A DNA stretch of 13,033 nucleotides from Dehalococcoidia bacterium (GCA_009779655.1 WRDV01000018.1:1-13033); one strand, 5' to 3'. Positions 1 to 6,096 are shown, numbered from the stretch's first letter. The notes: generated by a model not told the origin, from the sequence alone. Numbers and translations are program-made.

Positions 1-60
1 ATTATTCTTCTTATGAATTACAATCGCCCTGCGTAAATCATTTGATACCGGTAATGCCAT
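1..60 (-). CDS. 5' end of an unidentified gene, possibly HTH/transposase-like (partial)
   Basis: Twenty codons are visible, starting with ATG at 58-60 and running off the left edge. The start is well supported: on the minus strand AGGAGGTGAT (66-75) lies nine bases before the ATG. The peptide begins MALPVSNDLRRAIV and continues with a basic, Lys/Asn-rich stretch. The pattern 'S-x-DLR-x-x-IV' recalls the first helix of the helix-turn-helix domain in IS630-type transposases and related DNA-binding proteins, but 20 residues are too few to assign a family. The gene follows the 187-residue ORF by about 50 bp on the same strand, so the two may share a transcript. I am confident that a gene starts here and unsure what it is. 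Confidence 0.5.
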   Translation of the reverse strand, partial: MALPVSNDLRRAIVIHKKNN

Positions 61-63
61 TCG

Positions 64-83
64 TAATCACCTCCTAGTGATTA
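64..83 (-). promoter_or_regulatory. Inverted repeat enclosing the Shine-Dalgarno of the left-edge gene
   Basis: TAATCAC (64-70) and GTGATTA (77-83) form a perfect 7-bp inverted repeat with a 6-base loop. On the minus-strand transcript the loop and the 3' arm contain the ribosome-binding site AGGAGGTGAT of the gene starting at 60. The arm could hide part of that site when folded, or the repeat could be a DNA operator. The pairing is seen directly. A regulatory role is inference. Confidence 0.35.
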
Positions 84-109
84 CAGCCTACATGATAGTC
101 TATGATAAG

Positions 110-673
110 TCAATATGCTATAGCAGTTAAAAATCCGTCAATCCCGCCTAATACTATGCTCAATAGTTCTGCTAGTCCGCGTATCTTGTAGGATTGGCTG
201 TTTTCATCGCTGTAGTCGCCGCTGTTGCCGTCTTCCGTGTCGCGGCTATATTCCGGTCGCGGCGCTTCATCTTCTTCTGCGGGCGCGACAAACGGCGTAA
301 TTGCGATTGGCTCGGCCGCTTTTACTGCTTCAGCAGGCGTTGCGACGGTGATTTCAGATGATAACGGCGTTATGTTTGATATGTCGGTAGCCTTGCTTAA
401 ATCGACTTCCGGCGTTTCAACTAATGCCGATAAAGCGCCTGTCTCGGGATCCGCGGCGTCTTTAACCTCATCAGGCGTAATATTACGCTCAGAATACGTG
501 CTCTGTACGCTGTCTTTACGCTCAGAGTACGTGCTCTGTACGCTGTCATTACGCTCGGAATACGCAGTCTGTACGCTAGTCTTCGGCGTCGTTTTGCGTT
601 TAGTTTTGCGCGTAGATCTGCGCTTGGTAGCTTCATTGGTGGATTTTGTTGCATTGATAGTCTTTACAGTCAT
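110..673 (-). CDS. Low-complexity protein with three 11-residue repeats, function unknown
   Basis: This is an ORF of 187 residues with ATG at 671-673 and a good Shine-Dalgarno AGGAG (682-686) seven bases upstream. Four parts are visible. Residues 1-32 are strongly basic and Thr/Lys/Arg-rich. Residues 33-65 are three tandem copies of an 11-residue unit with consensus SVQSTYSERND. Residues 66-162 are Pro/Ala/Glu/Asp-rich, acidic and probably disordered. Residues 163-187 (IRGLAELLSIVLGGIDGFLT and on) form a hydrophobic C-terminal helix that could contact a membrane or a partner. No known domain is recognised. The basic start could bind nucleic acid. It lies inside the tRNA-Lys element and may be co-transcribed with the gene leaving the left edge. 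The opposite strand is also open over much of this stretch, but the ribosome-binding site and sensible N-terminus favour this strand. Confidence 0.55.
   Translation of the reverse strand: MTVKTINATKSTNEATKRRSTRKTKRKTTPKTSVQTAYSERNDSVQSTYSERKDSVQSTYSERNITPDEVKDAADPETGALSALVETPEVDLSKATDISNITPLSSEITVATPAEAVKAAEPIAITPFVAPAEEDEAPRPEYSRDTEDGNSGDYSDENSQSYKIRGLAELLSIVLGGIDGFLTAIAY
479..577 (-). repeat. Three tandem 33-bp direct repeats within a coding region
   Basis: Three adjacent 33-bp units each encode an 11-residue SVQ-x-x-YSER-x-x unit. The two units nearest the stop codon are almost identical (one or two differences) and the third has diverged more. The period is a multiple of three, so the reading frame is kept and copy number could change without a frameshift. 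Confidence 0.85.
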
Positions 674-676
674 ATT

Positions 677-784
677 TTAACTCCTACATAGCCAAGATGT
701 ATTTGTTGATTGCTCCGGTGTTAATGCTTTGTCGCCGCGTTCGGTTAATATGCGATTGATTTCAGATAGCGGTATTTTGATCAC
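677..784 (-). CDS. Small ORF resembling the end of an excisionase/MerR-type HTH protein, probably a remnant
   Basis: A frame is open on the minus strand from 841 to a TAA at 677-679. The only standard start in it is GTG at 782-784, giving 35 residues that begin VIKIPLSEINRILTERG. The residues just before the GTG in the same frame (HFIQCKKWG) continue the pattern. Together they resemble the last part of an excisionase-like HTH domain, where a basic or aromatic wing is followed by 'IP-x-SEI-x-x-(I/Y)L'. The recognition helices that should come first are absent and an in-frame stop blocks extension. The stop overlaps the ribosome-binding region of the 187-residue gene, four bases before its ATG. 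It may be a truncated xis gene or a short leader ORF coupled to that gene. Family assignment is tentative. Confidence 0.3.
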   Translation of the reverse strand: MIKIPLSEINRILTERGDKALTPEQSTNTSWLCRS

Positions 785-793
785 GCCCCACTT

Positions 794-822
794 TTTACAT
801 TGGATAAAATGTATTTTCTTAT
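794..822 (+). promoter_or_regulatory. Candidate promoter for the toxin gene pair
   Basis: TTTACA (794-799) and TCTTAT (817-822) are separated by 17 bp, matching the sigma-A consensus at five and four of six positions. Transcription would start near 829, about 30 bases before the toxin ATG. The surroundings are AT-rich, so chance matches are likely. Confidence 0.3.
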
Positions 823-858
823 GCCCCCCTGTTTTTAAGGATTAAAAAGAGGTGTTTA

Positions 859-1236
859 ATGAACAAGAAAATGTATCAAGTTATTTTTTATAAGGACAAA
901 AACGGCGAAAAGCCGATGAAGAAATATATCCGTGCGTTGGAAAAGAGTCCGGATGACGACAAGCGAGCCTTAGCGGCTAAGATAAATCGACACATTGATT
1001 ATCTGGCTGAAATGGGATTAAGTGATCGCAGGCCTAAAATGGCTAAAGTCCGCGGGGAGATTTGGGAGTTACGCCCTCAACCTGATAGAATACTATTTGC
1101 GGCTTGGTATGATAATAAATTTATTCTGTTGCATCACTTCCGTAAAGACACGGATTTAATCCCGGAGTCTGAGAAGAAGCAGGCCGAAAGAAACCTAAAG
1201 GACTTCAAAGATAGATTTGGAGGTGTTCACAGATGA
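859..1236 (+). CDS. RelE/HigB-family toxin (phage-derived Gp49-like)
   Basis: This 125-residue protein has the usual size and layout of the Gp49-like/HigB branch of the RelE/ParE superfamily, mRNA interferases that cut transcripts on the ribosome. The N-terminus (residues 5-25) carries the strand and helix seen in that family, with the phrase 'NGEKPMKKYI'. The core motif at residues 65-98 reads GEIWELRPQPDRILFAAWYD and continues to ILLHHFRKDT. In these toxins conserved Arg and Lys residues in this part make the RNA-cleaving surface; R72, R77 and K96 are candidates here. A final helix (103-117) has the typical acidic and basic pattern ending AERNLKDF. A ribosome-binding site GAGGTG precedes the ATG by four bases. 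ATG at codon 5 is another possible start. The next gene overlaps the stop by four bases, the usual toxin-antitoxin coupling. Toxicity is inferred from family only. Confidence 0.8.
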   Translation: MNKKMYQVIFYKDKNGEKPMKKYIRALEKSPDDDKRALAAKINRHIDYLAEMGLSDRRPKMAKVRGEIWELRPQPDRILFAAWYDNKFILLHHFRKDTDLIPESEKKQAERNLKDFKDRFGGVHR

Positions 1237-1535
1237 ATAAGGCAGACGTACTATTACCGGAAGACGAATGGCAGGCGATACGAAAAGAAATATTCAGCCC
1301 TGAAGAACTCGCAGCGAGTGAAAAATGGGTTGCTAGGGTAATTCGCGCTGAAAAGGCCGCAGACGCGCGCAAGTTGGCCAAACAAAAAGCACTTGCTAAA
1401 ACCAAAGCTAAGACAGTTGTTGTTAAAGCTGTCGCATCTAAGTCTAAAGCCAATAACAACAGTAACGGCAATGGTAAAACAACAGCTAAAATCAGCGCAT
1501 CGCGCAGCGTAAAGAAAACCTTAGCGCGCGCATAG
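1233..1535 (+). CDS. Lys/Ala-rich protein in antitoxin position, no HTH seen
   Basis: This 100-residue protein starts at an ATG overlapping the toxin stop (ATGA, 1233-1236), with a strong Shine-Dalgarno GGAGGTG (1219-1225) inside the toxin gene. Position and coupling suggest the antitoxin of the pair. However, HigB/Gp49 toxins usually pair with an XRE-type helix-turn-helix protein, and no such motif is visible. Residues 1-48 look helical and mixed in charge (LLPEDEWQAIRKEIF, then EELAASEKWVARVIRAEKAA). Residues 48-72 are a Lys/Ala tract like a histone H1 tail, 73-81 are Asn/Gly-rich, and 82-100 are basic again. Such a tail suggests nucleic-acid contact. It could be a new antitoxin type, a degenerate antitoxin with a low-complexity tail, or an unrelated co-transcribed gene. 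The coding call is firm and the role is inference. Confidence 0.65.
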   Translation: MNKADVLLPEDEWQAIRKEIFSPEELAASEKWVARVIRAEKAADARKLAKQKALAKTKAKTVVVKAVASKSKANNNSNGNGKTTAKISASRSVKKTLARA

Positions 1536-1560
1536 CTCATTCACGGTAATTAAAGCGTTC

Positions 1561-1598
1561 AAAGGTCGGATTATAGAAGTAATCCGACCTTTGCTTTT
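1561..1598 (+). terminator. Rho-independent terminator between convergent genes
   Basis: AAAGGTCGGATTA (1561-1573) and TAATCCGACCTTT (1580-1592) form a perfect 13-bp stem with a 6-base loop, followed on the plus strand by GCTTTT. It lies 25 bp after the toxin partner gene and just past the end of the convergent recombinase gene. It fits termination of the plus-strand pair best. The minus-strand side lacks a clean T-run, so action in that direction is less certain. Confidence 0.8.
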
Positions 1599-1600
1599 AT

Positions 1601-2614
1601 CTATCTCTTTAACCGATCCGCAGGACTAAATTTATGATGCTGCCTTACTGCTTCTTCGCTATCTACAGTAGCGGCATATCGGCGCGTCATGTCAAGCGTA
1701 GAGTGTCCCAATAAACTTTGCACATGGAATAGGTTAGCTCCATTACGGATTGATGCTGTAGCAAAACTATGTCGCAATGTATGCGGTCCGAGTTTCACGC
1801 CGGTTATTCCTGCGCAACGCATCAAATCACTGATAATCTGCGAGATATTACCGGGTGACATTTGCGCTCTATTTTCTACTTTCTGCGTTACAAATAACCA
1901 TGGCAAATTATCTGTGCGTCGATATAGGTAAGACAATAATACCTTTTTAGTCACATCTCCAATAGCAATATATCGCTCGCGTGCGCCCTTGCCCATAATC
2001 TTAATTGCTCCGCGTTTTAGGTCTATATCTTCGAGTTTGATGTTAGATAGCTCGCTGCGCCGTAGTCCTGAATCGTATATGAGCATTACAAGCGCTTTAT
2101 CTCTCGCACCGCGGAAGTAATCAGTGCAAAACGACATTATACGTTGCACTTGATCACCGGTAAGCGGCTTTATAACTGTCTTTGGTGTAGGCGGCGTTTT
2201 AAGTCCGTCAAATGGAGACGTTTGGATGATCCCCCGGTGTGGATCTCGCATCCAGTTAAACCACGCTCTAACATGGCGGAAATATGTTCCTACAGACACA
2301 CCGTTGCAAGTTCTCTTTCTGTGGATTATGTAAGCGACAATATGCTGCTCCATAACCTCATCCGGGTATGTCACCCCTTGAGAATTCATGAATCTTATAA
2401 AATGTGTAAGTAGATTGCGATACGAGCTAATCGTATTAGGCGAATACCCATTAGCGTCTGAAATATTTAGAAAGGCATCCATTCTGCCCCATAAATCGAC
2501 ATCTCCAATAATACGCTTGAGCGGACTAATCAGTTGGTTTCTAGTTATTCGTTGTTGTGCGTAATTTCTTTGTCCAATCAGTTGGTTTCTAACCACGTTT
2601 TTTATAGCCTGCAA
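1601..2614 (-). CDS. Tyrosine recombinase / integrase of XerC-XerD type
   Basis: This site-specific recombinase probably inserts and excises the element at the neighbouring tRNA-Lys gene. Residues about 45-125 form the N-terminal SAM-like core-binding domain (SPNTISSYRNLLTHFIRF). Residues about 150-330 form the catalytic domain with every active-site residue present: R185 (GLRRSEL), K209 (MGKGARER), H278 and R281 (HTLRHSFA), H304 (LLGHSTL) and nucleophile Y313 (RRYAATVD). The full frame from TTG at 2612-2614 gives 337 residues. An ATG at 2480-2482 would give 293, closer to XerC/XerD length. Neither start has a convincing ribosome-binding site, so the N-terminal 44 residues are uncertain. The gene lies 19 bp past the tRNA in the same direction with no terminator between, and its 3' end faces the terminator of the toxin pair. 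Function as a recombinase is secure; its role in this element is inferred from position. Confidence 0.92.
   Translation of the reverse strand: MQAIKNVVRNQLIGQRNYAQQRITRNQLISPLKRIIGDVDLWGRMDAFLNISDANGYSPNTISSYRNLLTHFIRFMNSQGVTYPDEVMEQHIVAYIIHRKRTCNGVSVGTYFRHVRAWFNWMRDPHRGIIQTSPFDGLKTPPTPKTVIKPLTGDQVQRIMSFCTDYFRGARDKALVMLIYDSGLRRSELSNIKLEDIDLKRGAIKIMGKGARERYIAIGDVTKKVLLSYLYRRTDNLPWLFVTQKVENRAQMSPGNISQIISDLMRCAGITGVKLGPHTLRHSFATASIRNGANLFHVQSLLGHSTLDMTRRYAATVDSEEAVRQHHKFSPADRLKR
2528..2591. repeat. Two 16-bp direct repeats 48 bp apart near the integrase start
   Basis: AATCAGTTGGTTTCTA occurs at 2528-2543 and again at 2576-2591, without mismatch. Both copies lie within the first codons of the longest integrase frame and 43-106 bp from the tRNA 3' end. 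Integrases often bind short direct repeats (arm-type sites) beside their crossover site, so these may be such sites. Because 48 is a multiple of three, both copies also encode RNQLI if the long N-terminus is translated. Confidence 0.6.
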
Positions 2615-2633
2615 GCTACTTTTGTGCCTAAAA

Positions 2634-2706
<73 letters not shown>

Positions 2707-2718
2707 AAACGAATAGCT

Positions 2719-2747
2719 AGTTTAGCAAAGAATACCCCTCTTGACAA
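2719..2747 (-). promoter_or_regulatory. Promoter of the tRNA-Lys gene
   Basis: On the minus strand TTGTCA (2742-2747) and TAAACT (2719-2724) are separated by 17 bp. The -10 box ends 12 bases before the mature tRNA 5' end, placing the transcript start about five or six bases upstream of it. With no terminator after the tRNA, this promoter could also read into the integrase gene. Confidence 0.6.
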
Positions 2748-2837
2748 CTTGCGTTTGCCGCTTGTCATTCGTTGTGCTTATCTCATCATAGACTTAGTAG
2801 TGTCCAGTTATATCATTTGTGTATCTTCAATTCAAAA

Positions 2838-2867
2838 TTGTCAACTGTAAGCTCTTAGACATATAAT
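2838..2867 (+). promoter_or_regulatory. Promoter of the DnaJ-like gene
   Basis: TTGTCA (2838-2843) and a perfect TATAAT (2862-2867) are separated by 18 bp. Transcription should start near 2874. That leaves only nine bases before the ATG at 2883 but about 27 before the ATG at 2901, which favours the second start. No CIRCE heat-shock operator (TTAGCACTC and its inverted repeat) is seen. Confidence 0.6.
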
Positions 2868-2900
2868 CTATTTTTAAGTAAAATGTATTGGATAAGTCAA

Positions 2901-3647
2901 ATGAAAAATTATTACGAAGTACTTGGCGTCTCCGATGACGCTTCACCTAATGAGATTAAAGACGCTTTTCGCAAACTTGCATTCAAATACCATCCTGATA
3001 AGAACCCTGGCGACGAGAAAGAAGCCGAGCTGAAATTTAAGGAAATTAACGAAGCATATGCAGTACTTGGCGATCCAGATAAGCGGCATCAATATGACTT
3101 ATCCGGCAAAGGGTCTTTGGGGACCGGTTTCGGCAATTACAACCAGTCAGATATTTTCCGCGACAGCTTTGGTAATCAGGCAGTATATACTGACATTGCC
3201 GCTATGTTCCGCCAAGCAGGGCTGCGATTTGATGATGATTTCCTAAACAGCACCTTTTTCAATGGGCAACACGTAGTATTCAAGACTTATTATTCCAATA
3301 GCGCCAGCTGTCATCAGGATGGCAATACACCAGCGCAGGCAACAGCCGTAGCCTTTGGCTCCGGACTCGGCGGCAAAATGGCGCGGTTTTTTATTAAAAA
3401 ACTCTTCGGTGTAAATCTTGATCCGCCAAAAAATCTTGACACTCAGACTGAAATCCGCTTAAAAGCAAAAGAGGCTGAAATTGGCGTTGAAAAAGAGGTG
3501 ACAATAAAACAAGAGAAAGAAAGGAAAAAACTAATGGTAAAAATCCCTGCCGCCACTACTTCCGGCACGCGTATCCGCCTCAAGGGAATGGGAAAGCAAG
3601 AAGGCGACCGCTGCGGAGATATGTATGTCATAGTAAGAGTGTTCTAG
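2901..3647 (+). CDS. DnaJ-like J-domain co-chaperone, shortened form without zinc finger
   Basis: This J-domain protein of 248 residues should stimulate the ATPase of a DnaK/Hsp70 partner. I chose ATG 2901 because the J domain begins at once (MKNYYEVLGV), a weak GGA ribosome-binding site lies eight bases upstream and the promoter fits. An ATG at 2883 would add six residues. The J domain covers residues 2-67, with the essential HPD at 31-33 (KYHPDKNPGD). Residues 68-155 are poorly conserved and contain no CxxCxGxG zinc-finger repeats. The last 60 residues resemble the end of the DnaJ substrate-binding domain (VKIPAATTSGTRIRLKGMG, then GD-x-YV). It is shorter than DnaJ or CbpA (about 300-380), so at most one partial substrate-binding domain is kept. 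No grpE or dnaK gene is nearby. The J domain call is firm; the clients are unknown. Confidence 0.85.
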   Translation: MKNYYEVLGVSDDASPNEIKDAFRKLAFKYHPDKNPGDEKEAELKFKEINEAYAVLGDPDKRHQYDLSGKGSLGTGFGNYNQSDIFRDSFGNQAVYTDIAAMFRQAGLRFDDDFLNSTFFNGQHVVFKTYYSNSASCHQDGNTPAQATAVAFGSGLGGKMARFFIKKLFGVNLDPPKNLDTQTEIRLKAKEAEIGVEKEVTIKQEKERKKLMVKIPAATTSGTRIRLKGMGKQEGDRCGDMYVIVRVF

Positions 3648-4081
3648 GTAGCCTCTACCGAATAAAACGCCGAACATACTTTGTAGGTTTTAGACGGGAA
3701 ACCATGGTTAGTTTTGCCCTTGTTCAAACAGGGTGTTGACAACTTGTTGTCTCTGTTTCATACCTATACCCTGACTCTGTCCACTATCTCCTCAGCCAAG
3801 GCGGCACAGAACAATGACTTGATGCGCAGACGTCCGGCCTACCAAGCTTGATAAGATCTAATAGTTGTAAATACTCCGCTCAGTGCTTGATCAAAACTTC
3901 TCTATAGGCTACGACAATCCAGCAGAACATGCTTTCCTAGCCGTGAGGCATTGTCACACACTGTGCCAAAAACACTGCTCTTTATTGCGGCCATTCAAAT
4001 TCTATGCATCGCAATATGTGCAGATATTTATTGAAAACATTATCTAAATCTAAACTGCAGAATAAATATTCGCGCCGTAAA
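3648..4081. other. 434-bp stretch without an intact gene, perhaps decayed coding DNA
   Basis: No ORF with a plausible start fills this gap between the DnaJ-like gene and the thyA-like gene, which converge on it. On the minus strand several short protein-like runs appear in different frames between about 3660 and 3830, including IKSLFCAALAEEIVDRVRV and MKQRQQVVNTLFEQGQ, each broken by stops. This pattern would fit an old transposase or other gene with frameshifts, but I cannot name a family. An AT-rich 9-bp inverted repeat, ATATTTATT (4024-4032) and AATAAATAT (4061-4069), lies just past the thyA-like stop and lacks the features of a standard terminator. Confidence 0.3.
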
Positions 4082-4735
4082 TTATGCTGGATCTAATCCT
4101 GTTACCATACGTGCTAGCTCCCAGCTATACTCATACAGATGCATGCCCTTTGACATAGCGATTATTTCGCCGTCATCCACGCCGATTTCCTGAGCCATAT
4201 ATTCTTTTAGTAATTGCATAGCCGCTAAATTGGACGGAAACCCAGCCCATAAATCCCATGATCGAAAATATGCTATGAAATGCAATTTACCATAGCGCAC
4301 ACGCGTGTCTATGCCTCGCAGGCATGGCGGGTCAGGTAGGTATATTGATTCACCATCGCCTACTGTCATATACGCCTGATTCGTATTAAATCCATTTTCC
4401 TTATACATTTTAATCACTTCAGCAATTTGCGGTTCCAAGTACTGTCCATATGTATATTGTTCGCCGTCAGCGCGGTGCGCCGTCATCAGATACGGCAAAT
4501 AGTTTTCAATATATTCCATGGTCGTGGGTGCAGGTATACCTGCCGGCACGTCCGGTGTGAGAGGACGTGTGCCAGGTGCTTTAATTTTGACCATCACCAA
4601 ATCCAATTCCCTGCGTCGCTGCTCTGCATAGCTGCCGCGCTCAATTTTATACTCATAGCCTTCCTTTAGAGTTTTGCGCAGGCAAAGAAACCACCCTTCT
4701 GAAAGATCGCGAGCTTCAATAATAGATATATTCAC
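4082..4735 (-). CDS. thyA: Thymidylate synthase, archaeal-type ThyA
   Basis: This enzyme converts dUMP to dTMP using a methylene-folate type cofactor. Its 217 residues are shorter than bacterial ThyA (about 264) and resemble the archaeal type found in methanogens. Key residues keep the spacing of Escherichia coli ThyA: nucleophile C138 in DPPCLR, R158-S159 and D161 in YFRSWD, N169 in FPSNLA, and H199 and Y201 in MHLYEY. These match E. coli C146, R166, S167, D169, N177, H207 and Y209 at identical distances from the cysteine. The Asn at 169 favours dUMP over dCMP, so a dCMP hydroxymethylase is unlikely. The N-terminal 120 residues follow the archaeal pattern and lack the usual bacterial dimer-interface start. 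The start is GTG (4733-4735) with GGAG six bases upstream. It is last in the minus-strand gene run, after a 54-bp gap. The cofactor (tetrahydrofolate or a pterin variant) is not known from sequence. Confidence 0.85.
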   Translation of the reverse strand: MNISIIEARDLSEGWFLCLRKTLKEGYEYKIERGSYAEQRRRELDLVMVKIKAPGTRPLTPDVPAGIPAPTTMEYIENYLPYLMTAHRADGEQYTYGQYLEPQIAEVIKMYKENGFNTNQAYMTVGDGESIYLPDPPCLRGIDTRVRYGKLHFIAYFRSWDLWAGFPSNLAAMQLLKEYMAQEIGVDDGEIIAMSKGMHLYEYSWELARMVTGLDPA

Positions 4736-4789
4736 ACTTCACTCCAAGGAATTTGTATTAAGCCATAATTTTCACAGGCATTAACATAG

Positions 4790-5476
4790 TTAACGACGGA
4801 AAACCTCTAAAAAGCGATCCTGATATTCTTCGAACAGTCCCCAGCGCTCCAGTTCCGACTGTAATTCACGCGGCTCAATGAGACCATCTTTCAGACTGTG
4901 AAACATAGTCTCAATATTCGCGCGCGCTCCTGTGGGAATACCGTCTACTACTCCTAATAACCCTCTCGCCCGAAGCTCTTTGATATTCCAATTAGCAGAA
5001 GCTCTAGTTATCTCAAAGATGAATTTCATCAATGCCACATCCCACAGCGTATCATCTCCGCGTATAACTGCCGCTAGAGGATCATTGCGCTCATCGATTT
5101 CGGCATTAATTCTATCTATTACCTTATCAATGGAATCAGAGACAACATCGGTGTTGAGATGCTCATTGCGATATGTATAATAGACGCCAGGAGCATCAGG
5201 CCCATGCACTTCAATAAGCTTACTAAAGTAACGCCGCGCGTCAACTGAAAAGCCATCAAGGCGCGACAAGTAATACGGCGTCACGATATGCGGGCGATTG
5301 GCAATGACACGTCCGGTGCGCACAACAGTCTCGCCGATCTCCTGCTCAGCATATGCAGGATGACTGAGTATGTAATAGCTGATATTAGTCACACCAAAAG
5401 TTGCCAACGCCTGCCGCGGACGTCGCAGCACTGTGGTGTGCCCAATAGCATTGAGCAGCCTATCCTCTTCGTTCAT
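4790..5476 (-). CDS. Conserved-looking hypothetical protein, 228 residues
   Basis: I do not recognise this protein. It is a soluble, mostly helical sequence of 228 residues without signal peptide or membrane segment. Residues 20-60 contain a region with several hydrophobic strands (TFGVTNISYYILSHP) and residues 62-105 are Tyr-rich (TPYYLSRLDGF, GVYYTYRNEH). Residues 110-160 hold acidic helices, and the C-terminus (185-228) is a charged helical segment ending EVFRR. No metal-binding Cys cluster or nucleotide-binding loop is seen. The ATG lies 17 bp after the stop of the upstream gene and has no clear Shine-Dalgarno, suggesting translational coupling. The tight pairing with that gene suggests that the two act together, but nothing shows what they do. 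Confidence 0.75.
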   Translation of the reverse strand: MNEEDRLLNAIGHTTVLRRPRQALATFGVTNISYYILSHPAYAEQEIGETVVRTGRVIANRPHIVTPYYLSRLDGFSVDARRYFSKLIEVHGPDAPGVYYTYRNEHLNTDVVSDSIDKVIDRINAEIDERNDPLAAVIRGDDTLWDVALMKFIFEITRASANWNIKELRARGLLGVVDGIPTGARANIETMFHSLKDGLIEPRELQSELERWGLFEEYQDRFLEVFRR

Positions 5477-5493
5477 AACTGCACGCGCCGCGC

Positions 5494-6096
5494 CTACTTT
5501 ATACGGCGCAACTCCTGTTTGAACTCATTCAATAGCTTCAAATACTGGTCATCCATTTGGGCTACGGTACGACGCCATTCGTCTTGAAATTGTGGTAAAG
5601 TTTCTACCTTTATTCCCAAATCCGTTGTTTCAGCGCTTGTTCCAAGCTGCTTTTTTACAGCTTGCTTAAGCCTAGTTTCAAACTGCTGTTTGAGCATTTC
5701 ATAAGCCTGTTTGCGCTGGTCTGCCCCTTGATCAGTGTAATGCTCTAATATATGCTTTGCCTGATCAAGTATCTTAGCAGCAGATGTTTTGTCGCTTTTT
5801 ATTGATATGATTGCGTCTATTGCTTTAGTATTGCGCACCGAAATAATATCGTTATGTGGCAACTGAAGATTCTCCAGAAGTACTTTCTCAGCACCTGTTT
5901 TGACAAACAACTGTGCATCAGTCGGATATACGGCAATGGCGCTTGCTAAATCGCCTCCGTCCTTGAAATACTTGATTGCAGCCTGCTCTCCTTCCGGCGT
6001 GTATTTCCATTTTAGCCGCTCATCAGAAGTGACCGCATCAAGTGCCGCGATTTTCTCCATAGCAATATCACGGGCGCTCTTAATCCCATCGCTCAT
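5494..6096 (-). CDS. Hypothetical protein, 200 residues, possibly DUF6657-like
   Basis: The start is well supported by GAGGTGG (6103-6109) six bases before the ATG. The N-terminus, IKSARDIAMEKIAALDAVT followed by ERLKWKYTPEGEQAA, matches my memory of a family of unknown function (DUF6657) whose members begin with 'IKSA-x-EIA-x-EK' and keep a Trp/Tyr-Pro-Glu-Gly segment. I cannot confirm that assignment. Residues 104-150 look like a long amphipathic helix or coiled coil (AAKILDQAKHILEHY onward), and residues 168-200 form a second charged helix. It is predicted cytoplasmic. It follows cimA by 74 bp and precedes the 228-residue gene by 17 bp, so those two form a small unit that may share the leucine operon transcript. 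The function is unknown. Confidence 0.75.
   Translation of the reverse strand: MSDGIKSARDIAMEKIAALDAVTSDERLKWKYTPEGEQAAIKYFKDGGDLASAIAVYPTDAQLFVKTGAEKVLLENLQLPHNDIISVRNTKAIDAIISIKSDKTSAAKILDQAKHILEHYTDQGADQRKQAYEMLKQQFETRLKQAVKKQLGTSAETTDLGIKVETLPQFQDEWRRTVAQMDDQYLKLLNEFKQELRRIK

Noticed and set aside
479..577. Tandem 33-bp repeats as a CRISPR array
   Set aside because: The repeats are directly adjacent without spacers and keep a reading frame, so they are coding repeats.
225..680. Plus-strand ORF opposite the repeat protein
   Set aside because: Ser/Val-rich reading of the opposite strand with no ribosome-binding site. The minus-strand ORF has a clear Shine-Dalgarno and sensible N-terminus.
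1205..1540. Minus-strand ORF opposite the toxin partner gene, with long Leu/Ala runs
   Set aside because: The apparent membrane-like sequence is the reverse reading of a Lys/Ala-rich coding strand. The plus-strand gene has a strong ribosome-binding site and overlaps the toxin gene.
3690..3740. Small inverted repeats after the DnaJ-like gene as a terminator
   Set aside because: The stems are short or bulged and no T-run follows.
4082..4735. dCMP hydroxymethylase instead of thymidylate synthase
   Set aside because: The residue aligned with E. coli Asn177 is Asn (N169), which favours dUMP. Hydroxymethylases usually have Asp there.
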